Origin: Thermococcus sp.
GTDB lineage: Archaea > Methanobacteriota_B > Thermococci > Thermococcales > Thermococcaceae
Reading direction: 5' to 3'
NCBI RefSeq assembly: GCF_026991495.1
Contig: NZ_JALXBJ010000085.1
Coordinates: 1 to 35,373 of the forward strand
Length of the DNA: 35,373 bases
In this document: piece by piece, positions 1 through 8,979 of the stretch
Position numbering within the stretch: the stretch's first letter is position 1
Layout of the letters: each line of letters opens with the position of its first letter
Position numbers and translations under genes: made by a program
The notes under the pieces: generated by a model
Told to the model about the DNA's origin: nothing
What the model saw: only the letters and a program-made list of their open reading frames with translations
Database searches by the model: none

Positions 1-605
1 ATCTTTATGTTGTCTATGTCGACCTCGTAGCCCTCCTCCGTCTTCTCGGCCACCTGTCTGACGGCCTCGACGGCGAGCCTTGCGAGAAGTTCCCTGTGGC
101 TCTCTGCGTTCTTTCCGGTTATTGAGGTCATGGCTATCTTGAGGAGGGTTTCCTCGTCCTCCGGATCCACCTTCACGGCCATTTTGTCGAGTATCTCCTG
201 GGCTTTTTCGGCGGCGAGGGTGTAGCCCTTGACTATAACGCTCGGGTGGATGTTCTGGTCGAGTAGTTCTTCAGCCTTCCTGAGGAGTTCTCCGGCGATG
301 ACAACGGCAGTAGTAGTACCGTCACCGGCTTCTTTGTCCTGGGTCTTGGCAACCTCAACCATCATTTTAGCTGCAGGGTGCTGGAGGTCTATCTTGTCAA
401 GAATCGTCGCACCGTCGTTCGTGATCACAACGTCCCCGAGGCTGTCGACGAGCATTTTGTCCATTCCCTTCGGCCCGAGGGTTGTTCTGACGGTTTCGGC
501 TATGATCCTGGCCGCAAGGATGTTGAGCCTCTGCGCGTCCTTTCCAACGTACCTCTGGGTTCCCTCCGGCAAAATCACAACAGGCTGACCACTAAGCTGT
601 GCCAT
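1..605 (-). CDS. ths: thermosome (group II chaperonin) subunit, N-terminal part, gene continues left of the window
   Basis: ATP-driven group II chaperonin subunit that forms the archaeal double-ring folding chamber in the cytoplasm. The 201 codons present cover the start of the equatorial domain and part of the intermediate domain. Family signatures are visible: [10 protein letters not shown] near residues 41-50, NDGATIL at 63-69 and the nucleotide-binding GDGTTT at 94-99. The ATG at 605 (reverse strand) follows a purine-rich GGGGGAGATG ribosome-binding site and gives the usual MAQLSGQPV start. An AT-rich promoter with a palindrome lies upstream. About two thirds of a normal ~545-residue subunit is missing only because the window ends. 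Many Thermococcus species carry two paralogues, and I cannot tell which this is. Confidence 0.97.
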   Translation of the reverse strand, partial: MAQLSGQPVVILPEGTQRYVGKDAQRLNILAARIIAETVRTTLGPKGMDKMLVDSLGDVVITNDGATILDKIDLQHPAAKMMVEVAKTQDKEAGDGTTTAVVIAGELLRKAEELLDQNIHPSVIVKGYTLAAEKAQEILDKMAVKVDPEDEETLLKIAMTSITGKNAESHRELLARLAVEAVRQVAEKTEEGYEVDIDNIK

Positions 606-656
606 CTTTCATCTCCCCCTTTCAATTGTTCTTGCGGAAACTGTTCGTCAGTATTC

Positions 657-683
657 TATAAAAATTTTTGGGTCAAAAATTTC
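657..683 (-). promoter_or_regulatory. thermosome promoter with a perfect inverted repeat next to the TATA box
   Basis: Read on the minus strand, a TATA-like TTTTATAG (657-664) lies about 25 bases before a likely transcription start near 635. Abutting and upstream is a perfect 9-bp inverted repeat, AAATTTTTG then GGT then CAAAAATTT (663-683). It overlaps the TATA/BRE position where a repressor such as a heat-shock regulator would block TBP/TFB. The regulator's identity is inference. Confidence 0.5.
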
Positions 684-742
684 AATTTAAGCCGTTATTA
701 TTGAATATATGGCAGAAAATTTGCGGTTAATGGGAGGAAAGG

Positions 743-750
743 ATAAATAA
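743..750 (+). promoter_or_regulatory. TATA box for the Bud32 gene
   Basis: ATAAATAA lies 25-35 bases before the GTG at 781. It predicts transcription starting near 770, which excludes the in-frame GTG at 751 as the start codon. Confidence 0.45.
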
Positions 751-780
751 GTGCGGGGCCAGGTTGTGGTGGTGGGGGAA

Positions 781-1449
781 GTGGAGCTGATAAAGCAGGG
801 TGCGGAGGCCAAGATATACGCGGCCTACTTCGACGAGTACTTCGGCGTTGAGCTGCTCCCGGGTGAGCGGGTTATCGTAAAGCACAGGATCCCGAAGGGG
901 TACAGGATAAGGGAGATAGACGAGAGGCTGAGGAAGGAGAGAACGGTTAGGGAGGCGAGGATCCTTCACCGTGCCAAGGAAGCCGGGGTGAACTGTCCCT
1001 ACGTCTACGAGGTGAATCTGAGGGACACGGTGATAGTCATGGAGTTCATCGAGGGGGAGAGGCTTAAAGAGTACCTTGAGGCCATCCCGATGGAGGAAAG
1101 GCTCTCGCTCTGCCGCGAGGTCGGGAGGCAGATAGGAATGTTGCATTCAGCCGGCATAGTGCACGGCGACCTGACGACCTCCAACATGATACTCCGCCGC
1201 GGCTCGATCTACCTAATAGACTTCGGCCTCGCGGACTTCGACTCGACCCTGGAGGCGAGGGGGGTTGACATGCACCTCCTCAAGCGCGCCATGGAGAGCA
1301 CCCACTATATGTGGTTCGAGGAGGGGTTTGAGGAGGTTCTGAAGGGCTACGCGGAGGTTATGGGTGAAGCGGCCGCGTCTGAAGTTGAGGAAAAGATAGT
1401 CGAGATAGAGAACCGCGGCAGGTACAGGGAGAGGGCATGGACCGGTTAG
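781..1449 (+). CDS. bud32: KEOPS complex Bud32 kinase/ATPase
   Basis: Small RIO-like atypical kinase of the KEOPS complex, which with Kae1, Cgi121 and Pcc1 makes threonylcarbamoyl-adenosine at position 37 of ANN-decoding tRNAs. Kinase hallmarks are in order: a compact N-lobe starting ELIKQGAEAKIY, a VKHR lysine near residue 34, the catalytic loop HGDLTTSN (D130, N135) and IDFGLA with the metal-binding D147. The 222-residue length matches free-standing archaeal Bud32. I chose GTG at 781 over the in-frame GTG at 751 because GGTGGTGGGG sits just before it, homologues begin with M-x-L-I-K-Q-G, and a TATA box overlaps position 751. It is monocistronic here; kae1 is not in the window. Confidence 0.95.
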   Translation: MELIKQGAEAKIYAAYFDEYFGVELLPGERVIVKHRIPKGYRIREIDERLRKERTVREARILHRAKEAGVNCPYVYEVNLRDTVIVMEFIEGERLKEYLEAIPMEERLSLCREVGRQIGMLHSAGIVHGDLTTSNMILRRGSIYLIDFGLADFDSTLEARGVDMHLLKRAMESTHYMWFEEGFEEVLKGYAEVMGEAAASEVEEKIVEIENRGRYRERAWTG

Positions 1450-1457
1450 TAGGGAAG

Positions 1458-1467
1458 GTTTTTAAAG
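1458..1467 (+). promoter_or_regulatory. TATA box for the gene at 1498
   Basis: GGTTTTTAAAGG-type box just after the Bud32 stop. Transcription is predicted near 1485, leaving a leader of about 12 bases that holds the GGTGGTG ribosome-binding site. Confidence 0.4.
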
Positions 1468-1497
1468 GCATCCAGGAAGCAGGGGGTGGTGGTGTGG

Positions 1498-2109
1498 GTG
1501 AAGTTCAAGGGCAGGGTCTTCGGCGAGACCGCGAGGGTTGAGTTCGAGATAATGACCCTCAAGGAGCTGAGGATAGATGACCTCCGGGATTTTGACGTTG
1601 ATTCCCTCAAGATAGAGCTCAGGCCCACTTCCTCCGGTATAAGGGTGGTCGGGGTATGGGAGGGACGGGTTGAGCTCATCGGGCAGGGCGTTAAAAAGGC
1701 AATTGCCGAGGCGGGAAAGCTTCGCGAGAGGATTGTGCACAGGATAAAGGCCCGCGCCGATTCAATCCGCTCTGCGATGCTTCAGATGGGCTTTAAGGAG
1801 GAGCTCGATGGATACGGGAACACGCTCCGCTTCACCAAGAGGGTCGGGGAGTACGAGATAGCGGTCGTGGTTTCCACAACCGACAACGTTATACGGGTTG
1901 AGATATACGGAAATGACCGCAAGGTGATAAGCCCCGAAATCCAGACGGTGTTTAGCGACGTTGAGATAGAGGACATGGAGGTCTACGACCTTGAGGATCA
2001 GCACGACGAGAGGCTCGTCATAAACCTTGAGATAGAGGAGAGCGAGGAGAGGCCGGAACGCAGGCTGCTTGAAGCGATAAGGATGATCGAGAACATGCTC
2101 ATGGCCTGA
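1498..2109 (+). CDS. uncharacterised Thermococcales protein, 203 residues
   Basis: I do not recognise a named domain. The protein is soluble, strongly charged and free of membrane segments. It has a beta-rich N-terminal third (KFKGRVFGETARVEFEI), a central basic helix (EAGKLRERIVHRIKARADS) and a later beta-rich segment containing EYEIAVVVSTTDNVIRVEIY. It ends in an acidic helical tail. The start is uncertain: GTG codons at 1486, 1492 and 1498 are in frame. I prefer 1498, which has GGTGGTG six bases upstream. The gene has its own TATA box and is followed by 78 bases without a gene. Codon use and strand match its neighbours, so it looks like a real lineage-specific gene rather than a shadow frame. 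Confidence 0.8.
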   Translation: MKFKGRVFGETARVEFEIMTLKELRIDDLRDFDVDSLKIELRPTSSGIRVVGVWEGRVELIGQGVKKAIAEAGKLRERIVHRIKARADSIRSAMLQMGFKEELDGYGNTLRFTKRVGEYEIAVVVSTTDNVIRVEIYGNDRKVISPEIQTVFSDVEIEDMEVYDLEDQHDERLVINLEIEESEERPERRLLEAIRMIENMLMA

Positions 2110-2187
2110 ACCGCATGCCTTTGTAGATCCCGAGGAAACGCTACGTTTTTACTCTCTTCTTACATACTCTGTTATGGGGGTGAGAGA

Positions 2188-2934
2188 ATGGGGGATGAGG
2201 GCGCCCTCGATAGAATCATTCGTAACCTCGACCCCAACACGACCTTTGCCATAGTTTACGAGACGTATTCAAACGCCTGGGAAATTCCGTTCATAGCCGT
2301 TAAGGAGCACATCGAGGGCGGTAATCCCGCCGTAGTCTGCAACTACGCCAAGCCAGTTGAGAGGGTCCTAAGGGAGCTTGAGCTCGTTGGTTTCAACGTC
2401 AGGAAGGCATTGGAGGGGGATTCACTCTTCATAATCGACATATTCGGCTCGCGGTACAACCTGAGGGTGAACCTCCCGAACGTCTTCTACATCGACTCCG
2501 TTGATTCAGAGACCCTCATGCCCAAGATAACCCTCGTTTTCCAGGAGAGGATACTTCCAAAGGTAAAGGGGAAGTTCCTCCTCCGCCTTCTGCAGCCGCT
2601 CCACGGCTTGGTCAGCCTCTCGGGGGAGGAGCCTGTCATCAAGATGTTCAGCAACATGATAACCCTCTCATCGCGGCTCAGGATGAAGAGCAGTATAATG
2701 CTGACCCTCAACCAGGACACGGTATCCAGAACTTTTACCGCGTGGACGGTTGAGCTCAGCGACTACGTGCTGCTGTCAAAGGTGTTCGTCGGGAAGGGGC
2801 GCATTGAGGAGCACCTCTACTTCCTCAAAGCGCCTATAATGGACTTCAAGCCCGAGGAGTTCATCCTAACAAAAACAGGTAAGAAGGGAAGGGAGCGCTT
2901 CTCCCTCAGGAAGGTGAGGGGGCTCAGCCCCTGA
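2188..2934 (+). CDS. DUF257-like protein, RecA/KaiC-type fold without a P-loop
   Basis: The sequence looks like the Thermococcales DUF257 family: about 230-250 residues, a first strand [16 protein letters not shown], an alternating alpha/beta core with FIIDIF and NVFYIDSVD strands, and no Walker A motif. These resemble degenerate RAD55/KaiC domains whose P-loop was lost, so a binding or regulatory role is more likely than ATP hydrolysis (inference). The ATG at 2188 has GGGGGTGAGAG directly upstream. Its 3' end overlaps the convergent thrS gene by 11 bp. The C-terminus is basic ([17 protein letters not shown]). Family assignment is from general resemblance only. Confidence 0.7.
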   Translation: MGDEGALDRIIRNLDPNTTFAIVYETYSNAWEIPFIAVKEHIEGGNPAVVCNYAKPVERVLRELELVGFNVRKALEGDSLFIIDIFGSRYNLRVNLPNVFYIDSVDSETLMPKITLVFQERILPKVKGKFLLRLLQPLHGLVSLSGEEPVIKMFSNMITLSSRLRMKSSIMLTLNQDTVSRTFTAWTVELSDYVLLSKVFVGKGRIEEHLYFLKAPIMDFKPEEFILTKTGKKGRERFSLRKVRGLSP

Positions 2935-4804
2935 ACTTGGGACGCCTGCTGAGGAGTAGCGGCAGGGGGCGCGGCCTGTATGGGAACCCCTCGGTCTTTC
3001 CCCGTATTTCCCTTATCAGGTCGTCAACGTGCATCTCAACCTGCTCTCCCTCTTCCCTCCTCCTCACGGTTACGGTACCCTGCTCCTTCTCGTTCCTGCC
3101 GACGACGACAATGTAGGGAATCCACTCCTTCTCGGCCTTCCTTATCTTCTTGTTGAGTCTGTCGCCCGTGTCGTCAACGTCAACCCTAATCTTTGCGCCC
3201 TCAAGCTTGCCCGCAACGTAGAGCGCGTAGTCCATGACGTCATCGCTCACCGGGATGACTCTAACCTGTATCGGGCTGAGCCAGAGCGGGAAGCTCGGCT
3301 TTATTCCCTGGGCCTGGAGCTTTGCCTGCTTCTCAAGGATGGCGTACATGACGCGCTCTATTGCACCGCTCGGCGAGCAGTGGAGTATGAGCGGGTAGCG
3401 CTCCTTGCCCTCCTCGTCGTAGTAGGTTATTCCAAAGCGCTCGGCGTTCTCGACATCGATCTGGACGGTGCTCAGAGCGGCTGCCTTGTCGAGGTTGTCC
3501 ACGAAGTTGAACTCGAACTTGAGGATGAAGTAGAAGAACCTCTGATCCCACATCTCGATGAGGACAGGTTTACCGATTATCCTCGCCAGCCCGACAATGA
3601 AGTCCCTGTTCTCGTTCCAGAAGTCGCGGGTGAACCTTATCGCGACCTCGTAGTCGTCCGGAGATAGACCAACGCCCCTGAGGACTTCCATACTGAGCTT
3701 GTACTGCTTTCTGAACTCGTCCATGGCCTGTTTTAAATCGCGCGCAACTGTGTGCATATCTGGCATAGTGAAGGCCCTGAGCCTTCTCAGACCGCTGAGC
3801 TCGCCGCTCTTCTCACGCCTGAATGAGTAGCGCGTGAGCTCGTACATCCTCAGCGGCAGGTTGCGGTAGCTTATCGTCGCGTCCTTCTTTATGAGGAACT
3901 GGCCGAAGCAGGCCGCAAAGCGGAGGAAGAACTTCTTGTCGCCGCTTTTAACTATGTACTGCCTCGCGGGGAAGCGGTTGAGGTACTTTTCAAGAGCAGG
4001 GTGCTCGAAATCGTACATGATGGGCGTCTCGACCTCCATGGCACCGTACTCGACCACCTTCTCGGTGACGTACTGCTCAAGGAGGCCCTTTATGAGCCTG
4101 CCCTTCGGGTAGTAGCGCAGATTGCCGGCATCGCTCCCGGGTTCATAGTCCACGAGCTCGTGTTCCAGCATGAGCTTAACGTGCGGCGGTTCCCTCTCAG
4201 CTACGCGGCTCTTGCTTATCTCGTAGTTGGCGAACTTCCTCAGGTTCTCGTGGCCTGTGAAGTCGAACTCCTCAACATCTATAAGCTCGCCTTCCGGAGT
4301 GAGGATGTACCAGTAGCTCTTGAGTTCTTCCTCCTTTTCGAGGGCTATGTTGCGCTCCTCCTTGCTCACCTCCTCTCCGCTCGGAACAACGGTTCTGCTG
4401 AGCTCAGCTAATGGGTGCCCCTTGCAGCTTAGCTTGAAGGCCTTGTAGTAGCCGAAGGGAGCGCGCTTAACCTCAAAACCCTCCTCCCTGAGGCGCTCTT
4501 CGATCCTCCGGAGAACCTTGAGCGCTATCTCAGGCCTCGCCAGCTCGCTGCTCAGGTGGGCGAAGGGATAAACGAAGACCCTCTCCGCTTTGACCTGTGA
4601 AGCAACGTCCCTGATCTCAGCAACGGCCTTCTCGACGACCTCCTCCGGGTTTGACTCGTCGGCTTTCTCAACGCTCGTGAAAACCGCTAAAACCTCTTCG
4701 AGTCTGCCCTTCCTCTGCTCATCGCTTATCGGCTCCGGGTTCTTGAGGGCCTCCTCCCTGACCTCGTATTCGAGGTAGTCCGCGTGTATCAGAAGCATTC
4801 TCAT
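2924..4804 (-). CDS. thrS: threonyl-tRNA synthetase, archaeal type
   Basis: Charges tRNA-Thr with threonine. The 626-residue protein has the archaeal layout. First comes an N-terminal D-aminoacyl-deacylase-like editing domain ([15 protein letters not shown], about 1-140), which removes mischarged serine. A class II catalytic core follows, with the zinc-site region [11 protein letters not shown] and motif 2 [17 protein letters not shown]. An anticodon-binding domain ends it ([10 protein letters not shown] onwards). The ATG at 4804 is chosen because GGTGGTGATAGGG precedes it and archaeal ThrRS proteins start this way. An in-frame extension upstream to 4945 would run through the promoter and is rejected. 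It has its own TATA box at 4856-4863 and converges on the DUF257-like gene, overlapping it by 11 bp. Confidence 0.97.
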   Translation of the reverse strand: MRMLLIHADYLEYEVREEALKNPEPISDEQRKGRLEEVLAVFTSVEKADESNPEEVVEKAVAEIRDVASQVKAERVFVYPFAHLSSELARPEIALKVLRRIEERLREEGFEVKRAPFGYYKAFKLSCKGHPLAELSRTVVPSGEEVSKEERNIALEKEEELKSYWYILTPEGELIDVEEFDFTGHENLRKFANYEISKSRVAEREPPHVKLMLEHELVDYEPGSDAGNLRYYPKGRLIKGLLEQYVTEKVVEYGAMEVETPIMYDFEHPALEKYLNRFPARQYIVKSGDKKFFLRFAACFGQFLIKKDATISYRNLPLRMYELTRYSFRREKSGELSGLRRLRAFTMPDMHTVARDLKQAMDEFRKQYKLSMEVLRGVGLSPDDYEVAIRFTRDFWNENRDFIVGLARIIGKPVLIEMWDQRFFYFILKFEFNFVDNLDKAAALSTVQIDVENAERFGITYYDEEGKERYPLILHCSPSGAIERVMYAILEKQAKLQAQGIKPSFPLWLSPIQVRVIPVSDDVMDYALYVAGKLEGAKIRVDVDDTGDRLNKKIRKAEKEWIPYIVVVGRNEKEQGTVTVRRREEGEQVEMHVDDLIREIRGKTEGFPYRPRPLPLLLSRRPKFRG

Positions 4805-4855
4805 CCCTATCACCACCGGTAGCTGGGGTTGAATTACTAAAAGTTTTTCCCCGGG

Positions 4856-4863
4856 CTTATAAA
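4856..4863 (-). promoter_or_regulatory. thrS TATA box
   Basis: TTTATAAG on the minus strand, preceded by a GG-containing BRE-like stretch. Transcription is predicted near 4835, giving a leader of about 30 bases with a strong GGTGGTG ribosome-binding site. Confidence 0.55.
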
Positions 4864-4879
4864 CCTGTCCAAAGGTGGA

Positions 4880-4895
4880 AAGGGCCTCAGCCCTT
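4880..4895 (-). terminator. short hairpin downstream of the gene at 4942-5799
   Basis: AAGGGC and GCCCTT form a 6-bp stem with a 4-base loop about 46 bases after the upstream gene's stop and just before the thrS promoter. No T-run follows, so a termination role is only a possibility. Confidence 0.25.
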
Positions 4896-4941
4896 CCCCT
4901 CGTCCTCGATCCTTGCTGAGTGGAAAGAGAAAGAAGGGAGC

Positions 4942-5799
4942 TCAAATGAGGCGGAGCTTTAGATCGCTGACTACAACCCTCTTCTTCAACTCCGATGAAA
5001 GCTCTCCTGCCTCTCTGTAAGCCTGCTCTCTCAGCATCTCTTCGAGTCTCTTGGCGGGCAACATTGATCCCGACTCGGCCTCGATGGTTAGATATGCGTT
5101 CACGCCCACTCCGGAGCCAAGGGCGTATCTAATCTCCTTGGCCTCAACTGAAACCTTCCTGAGGTTAAGCCCCAAGGACTTCCCATAGGCATTGAGCTTC
5201 TTCACGAAACCCCTGAAGTACGGATCCAATTCGACGGGAACGTTGAGCTTTAGTTCTAACTTTTGAGGTGGTGATTTCTTTGCTTTCTTTGTTCTCTCCT
5301 GAAGTGCTTTCTCGACGTCTTTGGTAACGTTTGAGTAGAGTTCCTCCATGGTCGATGGCTTTTGAGGTGCGGTCGCCTCTGCATTGAGCGGGGCATTCCT
5401 CGCCCGGGTTATCTGGACATCACCAAAGAACTCACTCAGCTTTATCCTTTGAGTTCTATTGTATGCCTCAATGTTATCGACAACGGACATCTTAACACCA
5501 ATGTCATCGAGGGGATAAGCATCTGCTATTACGGGACCGTTGAATATCTTCGAGATATAACCCAATGCATCGTCTCCAATGAGCTTTCTTCCACTCTTGA
5601 CCTCCTCCGCCTCCACTGCCAAAATTTTTTGCTCATCGACGAGGATCGTTATGTAGTAAGGAACCCCACCAACCTTTCCCAGCAGTTTAAAGACCCCACC
5701 ATTGCCCATTCCGAGAGCTTTTGAAAGCAACTCTTTAAAGTCCTCTTTTGTTTGGCAGAGGTAGTTCTCCTCAAGTGGTTTAGCCCTTGGGAGTTTCAC
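4942..5799 (-). CDS. uncharacterised archaeal protein (DUF2226-like), 285 residues
   Basis: I do not recognise a function. The opening [13 protein letters not shown] and the overall plan recall the archaeal DUF2226 family, an assignment from memory. An N-terminal alpha/beta domain (about 1-125; strands [20 protein letters not shown] and GPVIADAYP) is joined by a Lys/Pro/Gln-rich linker to a C-terminal domain with [16 protein letters not shown]. There are no transmembrane segments or signal peptide. GTG 5799 is chosen over GTG 5808 because GAGGTGAG lies at the right distance from it. The gene is more AT-rich than its neighbours and has an AT-rich promoter with an inverted repeat. It stands alone on its strand, separated from thrS by a promoter. 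Confidence 0.75.
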   Translation of the reverse strand: MKLPRAKPLEENYLCQTKEDFKELLSKALGMGNGGVFKLLGKVGGVPYYITILVDEQKILAVEAEEVKSGRKLIGDDALGYISKIFNGPVIADAYPLDDIGVKMSVVDNIEAYNRTQRIKLSEFFGDVQITRARNAPLNAEATAPQKPSTMEELYSNVTKDVEKALQERTKKAKKSPPQKLELKLNVPVELDPYFRGFVKKLNAYGKSLGLNLRKVSVEAKEIRYALGSGVGVNAYLTIEAESGSMLPAKRLEEMLREQAYREAGELSSELKKRVVVSDLKLRLI

Positions 5800-5825
5800 A
5801 CTCCTCACCTCGTGAATTGGCTCGT

Positions 5826-5848
5826 ATATTTATTCAATGAACATTCAT
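5826..5848 (-). promoter_or_regulatory. promoter with inverted repeat upstream of the DUF2226-like gene
   Basis: A minus-strand TATA-like AATAAATAT (5826-5834) lies about 25 bases before the gene start. Immediately upstream, ATGAA and TTCAT (5837-5848) form an inverted repeat around CA, a plausible regulator site overlapping the BRE. Confidence 0.4.
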
Positions 5849-5891
5849 GATCTTTCAGTATTTATCTCCTTCTCAGATATACATCTTAATG

Positions 5892-5913
5892 TTAATACGA
5901 AGGATTGTATTAA
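5892..5913 (-). terminator. AT-rich hairpin at the end of the mscS gene
   Basis: TTAATAC (5892-5898) and GTATTAA (5907-5913) form a 7-bp stem with an 8-base loop overlapping the mscS stop codon. It may help 3' end formation. No strong T-run follows on the minus strand. Confidence 0.25.
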
Positions 5914-7007
5914 TCTCCTATTGAGCTCTTTGAGTCTTCTATCTTCACCTTTAGCTCCTCCGCGAACCAGTTGACCCTCTGCGGGAACGGTATCTCGATG
6001 CCCTCCCTGTCGAGAGCCTCCTTTATCTTCTGGAGCAGACGGTACTTGGAGCGCAGGAGGTTCTGCCCGACCCAGAGCGAGCTTGGAACCCAGGCCCACA
6101 CTGTTATGTTAACTGAGCTGTTGCCGAGGTCGTGGACATAAACCCTGGGCTCCGGGATGGCGAGAACGTGGGGCTCCTCATCGAGGACGCTCAGGATAAC
6201 GTCGATGGCCCTCTGAGCATCTTCCTTGTAGGCTATGCCAACGGTTATCTCGGCCCTCCTCACAGGGTACTTCTGCAGGTTGATGATGTTGCTGTTGAAG
6301 AGCTTCTCGTTTGGGATCCTGACGAGTGTGCCATCCCACTGCTGTATTCTCGTTGAGAGGATCCTGATGTCGTTTACAATGCCCTCAACGTCCCCTATGC
6401 GGACAGCATCCCCTATCTTCAGGGGCTTGTCGAAGTAAATGAAAACGCCGGAGACAAAGTTGGCTATGACAGTCTGGGCTGAAAAACCGAGGACGATACC
6501 AGTTATCCCGGCCGCGGCTATGATAGTGGACAGCCTGCCGCTCAGACCGGCTATGTTGAGGGAAAGGAAGAAGGCGAAGGTTATCACCGTGTAGTAGAGG
6601 AGCTTGGCCTTTATCTGAACTTCGGGGAGCTTCTCGGGCGTTGTGCGCATGAGCATGTAGTCCCTCGATTTTTTAGCGAGGAGGTAGGAGAAGTAGAAAA
6701 CGACCAGGGCGGTGAGGATGTCACTGAGGGAGGTGCCGCTCACCTTGTAGGCGAGGATGCCGAGGAGGTGGAGGGAGTAGAAGGCCGCTATCAGGATTGT
6801 CATGTTGTAGAGCATCTTAGCCGTGTCCTCATTAAAGACCCAGACGTAGGTGGTGCTGCTCGAAAGCTCTAAGATGTACCTCTCAAGGATCTTCGCTATC
6901 ACAAACCCGAGGGCGAGGACGACGATGGAGAGAACAACGTTCCCCGAGTTGAGGGTAAGCTTTGTGGGCCCAAAGACCAGCGTCCAGTTGGCGGAGAGGT
7001 TGAGCAT
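5910..7007 (-). CDS. mscS: MscS-family mechanosensitive ion channel
   Basis: Small-conductance mechanosensitive channel of the cytoplasmic membrane that releases osmolytes on hypo-osmotic shock. Hydrophobic segments fill about residues 20-190. They are followed by the pore-lining helix GLSGRLSTIIAAAGITGIVL and the signature GFSAQTVIANFVSG. The cytoplasmic beta domain follows (FDKPLKIGDAVRIGDVEGIV, IPNEKLFNSNIINL). At 365 residues it has a longer N-terminal membrane part than E. coli MscS. ATG 7007 follows GAGGTGGTAGGG and lies 2 bases after the stop of the DUF432 gene, so the two are co-transcribed. Confidence 0.95.
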   Translation of the reverse strand: MLNLSANWTLVFGPTKLTLNSGNVVLSIVVLALGFVIAKILERYILELSSSTTYVWVFNEDTAKMLYNMTILIAAFYSLHLLGILAYKVSGTSLSDILTALVVFYFSYLLAKKSRDYMLMRTTPEKLPEVQIKAKLLYYTVITFAFFLSLNIAGLSGRLSTIIAAAGITGIVLGFSAQTVIANFVSGVFIYFDKPLKIGDAVRIGDVEGIVNDIRILSTRIQQWDGTLVRIPNEKLFNSNIINLQKYPVRRAEITVGIAYKEDAQRAIDVILSVLDEEPHVLAIPEPRVYVHDLGNSSVNITVWAWVPSSLWVGQNLLRSKYRLLQKIKEALDREGIEIPFPQRVNWFAEELKVKIEDSKSSIGD

Positions 7008-7009
7008 CC

Positions 7010-7654
7010 CTACCACCTCATCAGGAACTTCGGCAGGGCCCTCTTCGGGCCGAATGAGCTGAGGCCTTCCCTCGGGGGTTCTCCCGTGTTGTTGACCTCC
7101 GGGCCCCCGTTGCGAAGGAGGATCCTGATCAGGGGATAGTAGGCCCTGTCAGTTGAATAGTACATCGGGGTTCCGTCCAAGGGGAGGACGACCTTATCGA
7201 GCCCCTTCCACTCCCCCGAGGGGTTCTCAACGGAGACCTTCAGGACGCCGAGTGAGTCCGGTTCGTTGGGCATGAAGTTGGAAACGTAATACCTTGCTAT
7301 CGCCCCCCTCTCAACGCTTCCGTAGAGGGCGTACTTCTCCCTGCAGGGAGTGAACCCGTCGATGGTGAGGGATCCAGTTCTGACTTCAACGTCAACAGGA
7401 GCTTCAAGAAAGCCCTCCACGCTCTCACCAGGCGGCACCGCTAAGGGTTCCCTGAGGAGAATCATAAGGAGTTTAACACCGTAGCCGGTCGCGGGGGTCG
7501 GAATGACCAGGAGCTTCCCCCCTTCGACTTTTTTTATCAACCGCTCAACCTCATCCCTGCGGTACCTCACGAACCCCCCGGCCTCCTCAAGGAGGTGGAT
7601 CTTTTTACTCCCTATTTTTATGAACTGGGTTTTAAGCTCAAAGGGCCCGAACAT
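7010..7654 (-). CDS. DUF432 family protein, first gene of the mscS operon
   Basis: Archaeal protein of unknown function that I assign to DUF432 from its opening (FELKTQFIKIGSKKIHLLEE), its 214-residue length and its position directly before mscS, a pairing I recall from other Thermococcales. It is soluble and beta-rich, with a conserved-looking IPTPATGYGVKLLMILLREPL segment. It has no signal peptide or membrane span. No ribosome-binding site precedes the ATG at 7654, but a TATA-like CTTAAATC lies about 25 bases upstream, so the message is probably leaderless. Linkage to mscS suggests a role in osmotic response or channel function, which is inference. Confidence 0.8.
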   Translation of the reverse strand: MFGPFELKTQFIKIGSKKIHLLEEAGGFVRYRRDEVERLIKKVEGGKLLVIPTPATGYGVKLLMILLREPLAVPPGESVEGFLEAPVDVEVRTGSLTIDGFTPCREKYALYGSVERGAIARYYVSNFMPNEPDSLGVLKVSVENPSGEWKGLDKVVLPLDGTPMYYSTDRAYYPLIRILLRNGGPEVNNTGEPPREGLSSFGPKRALPKFLMRW

Positions 7655-7675
7655 GGAGGGAGATTGCCCTCTGTA

Positions 7676-7710
7676 GATTTAAGGTTATCGCAGTGGCAAA
7701 GGCTTAAAAA
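7676..7710. promoter_or_regulatory. divergent promoter region between the DUF432/mscS operon and the csl4 operon
   Basis: A minus-strand TATA-like CTTAAATC near 7676-7684 serves the leaderless DUF432 gene. A plus-strand GGCTTAAAAAAC near 7701-7712 serves csl4, with transcription expected near 7733. The two core promoters are only about 20 bases apart. Confidence 0.4.
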
Positions 7711-7743
7711 ACGCCCCCCTGTAAATTAGTAGCGGTGGGTGCA

Positions 7744-8331
7744 ATGGGAGAAAAGAAGCCAGCCAAGGACGGTCAGTTCGTTCTCCCGGGCGATTACCTC
7801 GGGGTTATTGAGGAGTACCTCCCGGGGGAGGGCGTTAAGGACGAGAACGGGAACCTCATAGCAACGAGGGCAGGGAAGGTTAAAATCGACAAAGAGAGGA
7901 TGGAGATAAGCGTTGAAGCTGTCACGGAGACGCCGCCGCTCCCTGAGGTTGGGGACGTCATCATAGGGCAGGTAATAGACGTCCGACCCCAGTCCGTTAC
8001 CGTTCAGCTCGTAAAGATAGAGGGGAAAGGGGACAGGGCGATCGCCTCCTCAACCCTCGCCACCATACACGTCTCCCAGGTAAGGAACGGCTTCGTGGAG
8101 GACATGAGGAGGGAGTTCCGAATAGGGGACGTGGTGAGGGCCCGCGTCATAGCGGTGGGCAAGGGGCCGATTCAGCTCACCACCCGGGCCCCGGATTTAG
8201 GGGTTGTCTACGCGCTCTGCTCTAAATGCAGGACGCCCCTCATAAAACGGGGGGACCAGCTCATATGCCCCCGTTGCGGCAACGTGGAGACGAGGAAGCT
8301 CTCGACCCTCTACCGGAAGCTGGTGGTCTGA
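7744..8331 (+). CDS. csl4: exosome RNA-binding subunit Csl4
   Basis: Cap subunit of the archaeal RNA exosome (with Rrp41, Rrp42, Rrp4 and DnaG), recruiting RNA for 3'-5' degradation or tailing. An N-terminal domain (FVLPGDYLGVIEEYLPGEG) is followed by an S1 domain at about 68-148 (GDVIIGQVIDVRPQSVTVQL) and a zinc ribbon with C159, C162, C175 and C178. The 195-residue length is normal. ATG 7744 follows GGTGGG; an in-frame GTG three codons earlier overlaps that site. Its stop is immediately followed by the DUF2067 start, then rpoL overlaps, giving the classic archaeal csl4-DUF2067-rpoL operon. Confidence 0.95.
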   Translation: MGEKKPAKDGQFVLPGDYLGVIEEYLPGEGVKDENGNLIATRAGKVKIDKERMEISVEAVTETPPLPEVGDVIIGQVIDVRPQSVTVQLVKIEGKGDRAIASSTLATIHVSQVRNGFVEDMRREFRIGDVVRARVIAVGKGPIQLTTRAPDLGVVYALCSKCRTPLIKRGDQLICPRCGNVETRKLSTLYRKLVV

Positions 8332-8979
8332 ATGGGACACGCCAAGAAGGTCATAACCATACACGTCCAAAACGACAGGGAGAAAGAGGAATTTTTGAGG
8401 GAAGTCGGAAGATTGAACCTTCCCGCCTTCATCTACGTCCACGGGAAGCTCGACTCCCTTAAGGTGAACGTCCAGGGAACCAAGGGCGAGATAAGGGACG
8501 CGGTTTCAAAGATAATGGCCATCCATTCGCGCGTCAGGGCGAGGCTCTACCCTGACAGGAGGGGCCTCTACCGCTACTCTCCGGATGACCTCTTCAGGGA
8601 AGTCGGGGTGAGCGTTCCTCCAACTTCTCTCGTCAGGACGCTCGAACTCTTAGGGGAGACCGTTGAGCTTAACGGGGAGACGGGGGAGATAAGGACCTCC
8701 CTGCCCTGGATCGAGGCAGTTGAGCTGGTGAGGAAGCTCGGTGATGTTCTCTCTGAGATCTCGCTCAGAAGCACGAGGCAGATAAGGGAGGTCGTCCTGC
8801 CGGTTTCAGTTGCCCGCGGCATAGACCCGGACGAACTGCTCGAAACCCTCGTGGAGTTAGGGCTCGCGGAGTGGAAGGAGGATAAGTTTAAATACGAACT
8901 GGTTAAGAACAAGGAGCAGGCCATGGAGGAGCTGCTCGCTTACCTGTCGCGTGAGGAGGGTAAGGAAGATGAGGATTGA
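8332..8979 (+). CDS. DUF2067 (COG4044-type) protein of the exosome/RNA polymerase operon
   Basis: Uncharacterised conserved archaeal protein found between csl4 and rpoL, as here. The 215 residues open with [21 protein letters not shown] and contain an alpha/beta region followed by helical segments suggestive of a winged helix ([23 protein letters not shown] and [19 protein letters not shown]). Winged helices would fit a nucleic-acid role, but that is inference. Its ATG directly abuts the csl4 stop and its 3' end overlaps rpoL by 11 bp, implying translational coupling. Confidence 0.88.
   Translation: MGHAKKVITIHVQNDREKEEFLREVGRLNLPAFIYVHGKLDSLKVNVQGTKGEIRDAVSKIMAIHSRVRARLYPDRRGLYRYSPDDLFREVGVSVPPTSLVRTLELLGETVELNGETGEIRTSLPWIEAVELVRKLGDVLSEISLRSTRQIREVVLPVSVARGIDPDELLETLVELGLAEWKEDKFKYELVKNKEQAMEELLAYLSREEGKEDED

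Noticed and set aside
3029-3667. Long open frame antisense to thrS (and many similar antisense frames across the window)
   Set aside because: High GC content creates long open frames opposite real genes; the translations have no recognisable domains or start signals.
4805-4945. 47-codon N-terminal extension of threonyl-tRNA synthetase
   Set aside because: It includes the TATA box and a strong ribosome-binding site sits directly before ATG 4804.
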